In this document: piece after piece, positions 12,554 to 16,869 of the stretch
Layout: each line of letters starts with the position of its first letter
Position numbering within the stretch: position 1 is the stretch's first letter
DNA from: JAICIG01 sp035532215
GTDB taxonomy: Bacteria; Planctomycetota; Planctomycetia; Pirellulales; JAICIG01
Assembly: GCA_035532215.1 (NCBI GenBank)
Contig: DATKRK010000161.1
Coordinates: forward strand, 1 to 16,869
DNA: 16,869 bases
Reading direction: 5' to 3'
Made by a program: the position numbers and the translations under genes
The notes under the pieces: model-generated
What the model was told of the DNA's origin: nothing
The model's database searches: none
What the model saw: the letters and a program-made list of their open reading frames with translations, nothing else

Positions 12554-13271
12554 TCAGAGTCCCTTTGTCGCGGCGTCTGCGACCTCTTTCACGTACAATA
12601 GGATATTCGCGTGGCCCGCGCCTTTGACGACGACCGGTTCGACGTGCAGATACTCGCGCGCGGCCCACTGCTCCCATTCCGGCCGTATCGCGTCGTCCTT
12701 TTCGCCGCAGACGTAGACATACTCGACCTTCGGCAATTCCTTGAGCGGGCAAACCTCCGACATGCCGGGGGCGCTCTGCGAGGTCGCGCGTAATCTCCGT
12801 CGCGAAGACTTCTTCGAAATCGAATGCCTCTCGGAACGACTTGCCCGGCCACGGCACGACGGCGTTGATCATCACGATCCGCCGTATCGGACGCTCGGCT
12901 GCCACGAGAGGCATGAACATACCTTGGTTGGAGATGCCGACGAGGACGATGTCGCCTTCGACATCCTTCAGCGCCTCGACCATCGCTTTCGCCCGGTCCT
13001 GATTGGGCGTCTTGGTTTTCGGCGAGCGAACAATTTTGCACGAATAGCCGCGCTTTTCGAACTCCGCTTTTAGCGGACCAAACCCCAGCGCCCCGATCAC
13101 GCCGTCGTAGCCGTGGAACACAAACGTAATCTCGGCCTTTCCCGGATCATCGGGACGGGACGCCTCCTTGACCGCCGCGTCGCCATCCGCTGTCGCTTCC
13201 TGCGCCCCGGCCGAGCCGGGGGCAACGAGGCTGGACGCGCACGCGACAAGGCCCAAGATCCAACGGTTCAT
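12554..13271 (-). pseudogene. Secreted alpha/beta-hydrolase-like gene broken by a one-base frameshift
   Basis: The ATG at 13269-13271 follows a strong GGAGG seven bases upstream. The chain starts with a signal peptide (MNRWILGLVACASSLVAPGS, ending AGA-QEA) and continues with an alpha/beta-hydrolase pattern: ITFVFHGYDG (about 48-57), GDIVLVGISNQG with the likely nucleophile Ser (an unusual elbow, G-I-S-N-Q-G rather than G-x-S-x-G), and RRIVMINAVVPWPG. At a run of five G on the plus strand (12767-12771) the frame shifts: the original frame goes on in low-complexity Arg-rich sequence into the MITE, while the other frame gives SEVCPLKELPKVEYVYVCGE, KDDAIRPEW (acid) and KGAGHANILL (His), then stops at 12554. 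Removing one base of the run restores one protein of about 238 residues with a Ser-Asp-His set. Either a real inactivating mutation or a sequencing error. Confidence 0.75.
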
Positions 13272-13283
13272 CGGGCGCCTCCT

Positions 13284-13643
13284 TTATCCGCGGAGGGGCA
13301 GGAATACGACGACTTGGTCCCTGATCTCTTCCTCCGGCATGTACTCCGCAATGAGCAGGATGTCATCGATGGCCGAGCTAACGGATTGCTCATTCGTCGT
13401 GGCGATCAGGCCAGGCGCTGGATCTCGCGCAGCCGCCCGTTGGTAGGCGAAACCGACCATCGTGTTACGGTCGTTAGTGATAAGGACTCGACGCTCCGCC
13501 GCGGCCCAGGCCAGGACCTCGGGGTCGGGCGTGCCCTCCGGCAGGGCGTCCTGGACGCGCACCAAGTCGATTTCCGGTAGACGGCGGCGCAGCCCGCGGA
13601 TGATCTCCCCGTGGACGTCGGCGTCACTGGCCAGTCGGAGCAT
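13284..13643 (-). CDS. DUF5615-type PIN-like protein (toxin-like partner)
   Basis: 119 residues from the ATG at 13641-13643, preceded by AAAAGG; an in-frame start at 13673 would add ten residues and overlap the upstream gene more. MLRLASDADVHGEIIRGLRR opens with the acidic SDAD strand, PDPEVLAWAAAERRVLITND follows, with the ND-x-N-T motif after it (ITNDRNTM, about 55-62), and the end is GLIATTNEQSVSSAIDDILL. Short acidic sites at D7/D9, the PDPE segment and the TND strand are those of PIN-like nucleases. The family is usually encoded next to a DUF433 protein and regarded as the toxin of a toxin-antitoxin pair; RNA cleavage is inferred, not shown. It overlaps the DUF433 gene by 20 bases, and the hydrolase start is only 12 bases beyond its stop. 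Confidence 0.82.
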   Translation of the reverse strand: MLRLASDADVHGEIIRGLRRRLPEIDLVRVQDALPEGTPDPEVLAWAAAERRVLITNDRNTMVGFAYQRAAARDPAPGLIATTNEQSVSSAIDDILLIAEYMPEEEIRDQVVVFLPLRG

Positions 13644-13992
13644 CGGCCTTTTCCCCGGCGCCGCGGCGGGCAAGCAACTCTTCCCGCGAGACGCGCGGGC
13701 GCTCGGCTTCGATCTTCGCCCGCAATGCCCCGGCTTCCTCTTCGCGCCGCTTCAGGTAGGCCCGCACCTCGTCGCGGCGGCGGAGATAATAAGCGATGAC
13801 GGCGTACACGTCGGCCAGCGCCAGAGTATCGTAGGCGCGGACCATATCTTCCGCCGACATGCCGTTCTCGTATTGCTCGACGATCAAGTCGAGGCTGACG
13901 CGGCTGCTGCCGACACGGACGACGCCTCCTTGGTCTACCCGCAGCGGAGGAGGTTCGGCAAGTAGCGGCAGCCCGTTCGTCGGGTTGGTCAT
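13624..13992 (-). CDS. DUF433 protein (antitoxin-like partner)
   Basis: 122 residues. The ATG at 13990-13992 has a strong GAGAGGTGA ribosome-binding site. VVRVGSSRVSLDLIVEQYENG followed by MSAEDMVRAYDTLALADVYAVIAYYLRRRDEVRAYL (about 23-80) is the DUF433 pattern: a short beta pair, then a helix-turn-helix-like region in which the partner is bound and operator DNA probably contacted. A charged C-terminal helix (about 80-105, REEEAGALRAKIEAERPR) follows and is longer than in the smallest family members. It precedes and overlaps the DUF5615 gene, the usual antitoxin-first order, suggesting coupled translation and autoregulation. Confidence 0.85.
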   Translation of the reverse strand: MTNPTNGLPLLAEPPPLRVDQGGVVRVGSSRVSLDLIVEQYENGMSAEDMVRAYDTLALADVYAVIAYYLRRRDEVRAYLKRREEEAGALRAKIEAERPRVSREELLARRGAGEKADAPTGQ

Positions 13993-13995
13993 CGG

Positions 13996-14049
13996 TCACC
14001 TCTCAATCGGGCCCGGGTCCATCGCGCCCTTAGGCGGTTCGCGCCCCAT
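13996..14049 (-). CDS. Possible 17-codon leader ORF before the DUF433-DUF5615 pair
   Basis: ATG at 14047-14049 reads MGREPPKGAMDPGPIER and stops with a TGA (13996-13998) that forms part of the GAGAGGTGA ribosome-binding site of the DUF433 gene, three bases before its ATG. Ribosomes ending here would sit on that start site. It is too short to judge as coding; the position of its stop is the only support. Confidence 0.3.
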   Translation of the reverse strand: MGREPPKGAMDPGPIER

Positions 14050-14053
14050 GTTT

Positions 14054-14059
14054 ATTTTA
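14054..14059 (-). promoter_or_regulatory. Candidate -10 box (TAAAAT) for the toxin-antitoxin-type pair
   Basis: On minus, GCTAAAATAAAC lies in a short A+T-rich patch (14051-14064) between G+C-rich sequences, about 60 bases upstream of the DUF433 ATG. No clear -35 is present. It is four bases before the ATG of the possible leader ORF. Confidence 0.35.
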
Positions 14060-14122
14060 GCATCTTCTGCAGGAGGCGGACATTCGGGAGGCGTCCGAGC
14101 TTGCGGCCGACATTCTTCGGTT

Positions 14123-14297
14123 GTTTGCGGGCAATGCCTCCCGGAACTGCAATGACGCGCTGCCGAACGGTCTGAGCGCGAACGGCCAATCAAGTTACAA
14201 GCCGCGGTTGCGGCATCCAACGGTGCGACCATGTGCCGTTCAATCGCCAAGCGGAATTGGACGCTGCGGCAGTTCTGGTGGGCATTGCCCACCCTAC
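14123..14297 (-). mobile_element. MITE-like element, copy 2
   Basis: About 175 bases closely similar to 12367-12542 along their whole length, in the same orientation. The right end (14277-14297, GGTGGGCATTGCCC + ACCCTAC) is intact; the left end is degraded (GCGGGCAATGCCTCC). As with copy 1, it lies a few bases (13) past a minus-strand stop codon, and even the flanking (G/C)AAACT is shared. The same peptide-like frame on minus (...ERHMVAPLD...) occurs in both copies; I regard it as a consequence of the repeat. Confidence 0.7.
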
Positions 14298-14310
14298 CAA
14301 ACTTCCGCGA

Positions 14311-15063
14311 TCAACAGGTTTCGTGCAAGAATAACCGATCTCCCTCCCGTCCAATCCACTTCTTCGCAACCAGTGCCTCGATTATGTCTCCATCATGATT
14401 TTTATCAATTTGTTCCGTCCACTCACGTCGCAACCCCTTGTAGCCTAACCCGTGGAATTGGACAAGAAGCTGCAAGAACCACCTGTGTTTAAAGACCGGA
14501 TAATCACAGTAGCGGATCGCACAACATGCGAATCTCTCCCGTAGTAAGACGAGCATCGGCAGCCACGTGACAAACTGTCGAAGCATGGGACGAATGATGG
14601 TGTCACGTACTTTAGCATCGCCTAAGACTCGCCGGTATTCGCTTTCGCGGTCGCCTAGACCTCCCCCGAGCATTCCGACCGCAAACCAGAAATGCTTCAT
14701 CCCATCGAGAATAAACTCTTGCTCAGCAGTAATGGCTTTGCGAAAGGCGCTAGACCTCTCGCCATGTCTCCTGGCGCTCCGTAATCTTGCCGGTCTGTCC
14801 ATCGAAACCCAAAGGGGCCACCAGTGCGTTTCGTTGCGTTTGAAATTATCTCGCCGCATTCGGTAGATGATCACCTCGCCAGGATAATCGGCTATCGACA
14901 CCATATCCGGCGGCGCGCACTTACCAATGCCGCCTGCCTTCCAGGCTCGCTGCAAGAAGCGACGCCAGGCGGCGCGTGTCGCGGCGGCGTCTCCGTAAAG
15001 GAACTTCGGGAACAACGGCAACGCCGCTTGATTACGCGAAATTCCCACGTTTCGTTTAATCAT
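14311..15063 (-). CDS. Hypothetical protein, lower G+C than its surroundings
   Basis: 250 residues from the ATG at 15061-15063; no clear ribosome-binding site. I do not recognise a family. The chain is basic and rich in Arg, Trp and Phe: RAAWRRFLQRAWKAGGIGKC, then GEVIIYRMRRDNFKRNETHW, a helical middle (about 105-180) with FILDGMKHFWFAVGMLGGGL and IIRPMLRQFVTWLPMLVLL, and a C-terminal GDIIEALVAKKWIGREGDRL that could be a small winged-helix-like end. Not obviously membrane-spanning. Two 60-base lines counted (14401 and 14581) are each 50 percent G+C, below the flanking genes, which suggests acquisition by transfer. It is flanked by a MITE-like element on one side and by an intergenic region on the other. 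Confidence 0.65.
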   Translation of the reverse strand: MIKRNVGISRNQAALPLFPKFLYGDAAATRAAWRRFLQRAWKAGGIGKCAPPDMVSIADYPGEVIIYRMRRDNFKRNETHWWPLWVSMDRPARLRSARRHGERSSAFRKAITAEQEFILDGMKHFWFAVGMLGGGLGDRESEYRRVLGDAKVRDTIIRPMLRQFVTWLPMLVLLRERFACCAIRYCDYPVFKHRWFLQLLVQFHGLGYKGLRREWTEQIDKNHDGDIIEALVAKKWIGREGDRLFLHETC

Positions 15064-15227
15064 TGCGTGTCAAGCCATTGGCTCCCCATTCGGACCCGTC
15101 GGAAACTGCGGGGCAGATAAAGCAGACCAGTCCATTTCCTCCAGCACCTATCGAGGAGTCATGATTCCGCTATCCATAGTTGGACCCGTTCCCTTGATGT
15201 CCTCCCTTTATGTCCTCTGGCGAGGAC

Positions 15228-15247
15228 CCGGAGGCTGACGCCTCCGG
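15228..15247. terminator. 8-bp hairpin downstream of the DUF1501 gene
   Basis: CCGGAGGC (15228-15235) and GCCTCCGG (15240-15247) pair with a four-base loop, about 45 bases beyond the DUF1501 stop in its direction. No T-run. It may be a terminator or a copy of a short dispersed palindrome. Confidence 0.5.
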
Positions 15248-15290
15248 CTCGCCTGATTGCCAGCAGCGCGGACAGCGAGCGATGCGCGGA

Positions 15291-16763
15291 TTAAAGCAAA
15301 ATCTCCCGCACCACTCGCCCGTGGACGTCGGTCAGGCGGAAGTCGCGGCCGCTGTAGCGATAGGTGAGCCGCTCGTGATCGATGCCCAACAGGTGCAGAA
15401 TCGTGGCGTGCAGATCGTGAACGTGGACCGGGTCTTTGACGGCGCGATTGCCGAACTCGTCGGTTTCGCCGAAAGCCAGCCCGCCTTTCACGCCGCCGCC
15501 GGCGAGCCAGGAAGTGAAGCCGCGGCTGTGATGGTCGCGCCCTTTGGCGCCTTGCGACCAGGGAGTGCGGCCGAACTCGCCGCTCCAGACGACGAGCGTC
15601 TCGTCGAGCAGGCCGCGACGCTTGAGATCGCCGATCAAGGCCGCGATCGCCCGGTCGCTTTGCTCGGCGTGCTTGGCGTGGTTCATGATGTCGCCGTGGT
15701 CGTCCCACGGCTGACCGCCGCCGAAGTAGACCTGCACCATCCGCACGCCGCGCTCCACCAGGCGCCGTGCGACCAGACAGGCGTCGGCGAACTGGCCGGG
15801 ACCGTAGGCTTCGCGCGTGGCGGCCGTTTCGCGGGCGAGGTCGAACACGTCCTGGGCGGCGAATTGCAAGCGGAAGGCCATTTCGAGCGATTCGATGCGA
15901 GCTTCCAACTGGCCGTCTTGCCCGCGAGCATCGAGGTGTTCGCGATTGAGCTGCTGCAGCAGGTCGAGCTGCTTGCGCTGGGCGTCGGGCGGCAGGTAGG
16001 CGTTGTGAACGTGCTGGATCACCGATTGCGGATCGATCTTGCCGTTGTTGATATGGCAGCCTTGAAACACGCCCGGCAAAAAGCTGTTGCCCCACAGTTG
16101 CGGGCCGACGACCGGCTTGCCGGGGCAGAGCACGACGTAGCCCGGCAGGTTCTGGTTCTCGGTTCCCAGGCCATAGGTCAGCCACGAGCCCATCGATGGC
16201 CGCGTCGGCTGCGTGTGGCCCGAGTTCATCAACAACAGCGCCGGCTCGTGGTTGGGAATGTCGGTGTACATCGAACGAATCACGCAGATTTCGTCGATCA
16301 CCCGGGCCGTGTGCGGGTACAACTCGCTGACGTCGACGCCGCTGCGGCCGTGCTTGGCGAACTTGAACGGCGAGGGGAAGAGCTTGCCGACGGTCCGCTG
16401 GTAGTCTTTGGTCAACTCTTCGGGCTGTTGCCCGGCGTATTTTTCCAGCGAGGGCTTGGGATCGAACGTATCGACGTGCGAGGGGCCGCCGTTCATGAAC
16501 AGGAAGATCACCCGCTTGGCCCGCGGCGCGTAGTGCGGCGGCTTGGGCGCCAGCGGGCTCGCGGCCGCGCCGCTCGTCGCCGCTTGCGCGGCCCCGGCGC
16601 CGGCGCCGAGCAGGCCCGCATCGGACAAGACCGTCGCCAGGCCGAGCGTTCCGAAGCCGGCGCCGACGCGGGAGAGGAAGGCGCGGCGGGAAGGCAGGTC
16701 AGAGTGAACGAGCGCGGAACTCGGAGCGCGGAGTGCGGAGCGATGTCGGTCGTGCTTTATCAT
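15291..16763 (-). CDS. DUF1501 protein (alkaline-phosphatase/sulfatase-fold, Tat-exported)
   Basis: 490 residues. AAGGA lies 7 bases before the ATG at 16761-16763. A twin-arginine signal SRRAFL (25-30) is followed by a hydrophobic Ala/Gly-rich segment to about 62, so the protein is probably exported folded. The DUF1501 pattern follows: KRVIFLFMNGGPSHVDTFDP (83-102), IPNHEPALLLMNSGHT, ARRLVERGVRMVQVYFGG, GQPWDDHGDI, VVWSGEFGRTPW, and DHHSRGFTSWLAGGGVKGG near the C-terminus. The metal-ligand-like residues of the alkaline-phosphatase superfamily (first D, DDH, and H near the end) are retained. In planctomycetes such genes usually lie next to a DUF1549/DUF1553 cytochrome-type gene, which would be upstream, outside this window. 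Substrate unknown. The first 24 residues before the RR contain repetitive GCGCTCCG-rich coding. Confidence 0.93.
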   Translation of the reverse strand: MIKHDRHRSALRAPSSALVHSDLPSRRAFLSRVGAGFGTLGLATVLSDAGLLGAGAGAAQAATSGAAASPLAPKPPHYAPRAKRVIFLFMNGGPSHVDTFDPKPSLEKYAGQQPEELTKDYQRTVGKLFPSPFKFAKHGRSGVDVSELYPHTARVIDEICVIRSMYTDIPNHEPALLLMNSGHTQPTRPSMGSWLTYGLGTENQNLPGYVVLCPGKPVVGPQLWGNSFLPGVFQGCHINNGKIDPQSVIQHVHNAYLPPDAQRKQLDLLQQLNREHLDARGQDGQLEARIESLEMAFRLQFAAQDVFDLARETAATREAYGPGQFADACLVARRLVERGVRMVQVYFGGGQPWDDHGDIMNHAKHAEQSDRAIAALIGDLKRRGLLDETLVVWSGEFGRTPWSQGAKGRDHHSRGFTSWLAGGGVKGGLAFGETDEFGNRAVKDPVHVHDLHATILHLLGIDHERLTYRYSGRDFRLTDVHGRVVREILL

Positions 16764-16800
16764 AGGTTAATCCTTGTTTTGCTCCGCGCTCATTAGCAGG

Positions 16801-16869
16801 GTGCCTGGCGGCAGAGCGAAGCGATGCCCCAGCGACCAGGGGCTTCGCCTAGGCTCTGCCGCCAGGCAC
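16801..16869 (+). repeat. Dispersed structured hairpin element, copy 2 (reaches right edge)
   Basis: GTGCCTGGCGGCAGAGC (16801-16817) is the exact reverse complement of 16853-16869, a 17-bp stem. The interior matches copy 1 at 8324-8396 (GAAGCGATGCCCCAGCGA then GGGGCTTCGCCTAGGCTC). It lies upstream of the DUF1501 gene, 37 bases beyond its start codon, in the same orientation as copy 1. The element may continue past the window. Confidence 0.85.

Noticed and set aside
15210..16796. 528-codon frame on plus over the DUF1501 gene, and similar long plus-strand frames over the M14-like, ligase and glycosyltransferase genes
   Set aside because: Antisense shadows produced by G+C-rich third positions; the minus-strand products carry clear family motifs.
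1..16869. tRNA, rRNA or known riboswitch
   Set aside because: No cloverleaf with a TTCGANTC-type arm, rRNA core string or recognisable riboswitch pattern was seen by eye on either strand.

Overview
The window looks like chromosomal DNA of a planctomycete, most likely Pirellulales-like. The grounds are high G+C coding DNA, a DUF1501 protein with a twin-arginine signal, tiny membrane proteins with openings such as RRFQFSLATILWLML and MDENPYKSP, and gaps packed with short palindromic repeats. Assignment is from family knowledge and sequence style; no search was run.

Layout. At 1-466 (minus) is the N-terminal part of a coiled-coil/winged-helix-like protein cut by the window edge. At 895-1668 (plus) is an HpcH/HpaI-family aldolase with its catalytic and metal-binding residues intact. 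At 1729-2552 (plus) is a run of very small membrane-protein genes, three of them preceded by the same arrangement: a TANNAT box, exactly six bases, then ATG. A membrane-anchored PH-like protein follows (2657-3223). At 3340-4704 (minus) is an exported M14-carboxypeptidase-like protein whose zinc-binding histidines appear to be lost.

From 11496 down to 5073 (minus) lies an exopolysaccharide/O-antigen-type cluster, in transcription order: GumC/Wzz-like chain-length protein, O-antigen ligase/polymerase-like membrane protein, short polyprenyl-phosphate sugar transferase, GT4 glycosyltransferase, and WecG/TagA/CpsF (GT26) glycosyltransferase. Together they would load a first sugar on a lipid carrier, extend it, polymerise the unit and set chain length. 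No flippase or outer-membrane exporter gene is present here.

Between 11497 and 12553 is a repeat-dense island with no convincing gene. Beyond it, all on minus, are a secreted alpha/beta-hydrolase-like gene broken by a one-base frameshift in a G5 run, a DUF5615 (PIN-like)/DUF433 toxin-antitoxin-type pair preceded by a possible 17-codon leader ORF, a lower-G+C orphan gene (14311-15063), and the DUF1501 gene (15291-16763).

The most unusual part is the repeat architecture. Several gaps carry nested inverted repeats in which one palindromic family sits inside another (4836-4987, 7111-7215, 11732-11865; also 8295-8423). A ~70-base hairpin element occurs twice (8324-8396 and 16801-16869) with a compensatory base-pair exchange. 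A ~176-bp MITE-like element occurs twice, each copy a few bases beyond the stop codon of a minus-strand gene. Another palindrome has entered the coding sequence of the GumC-like gene and encodes its C-terminal tail.
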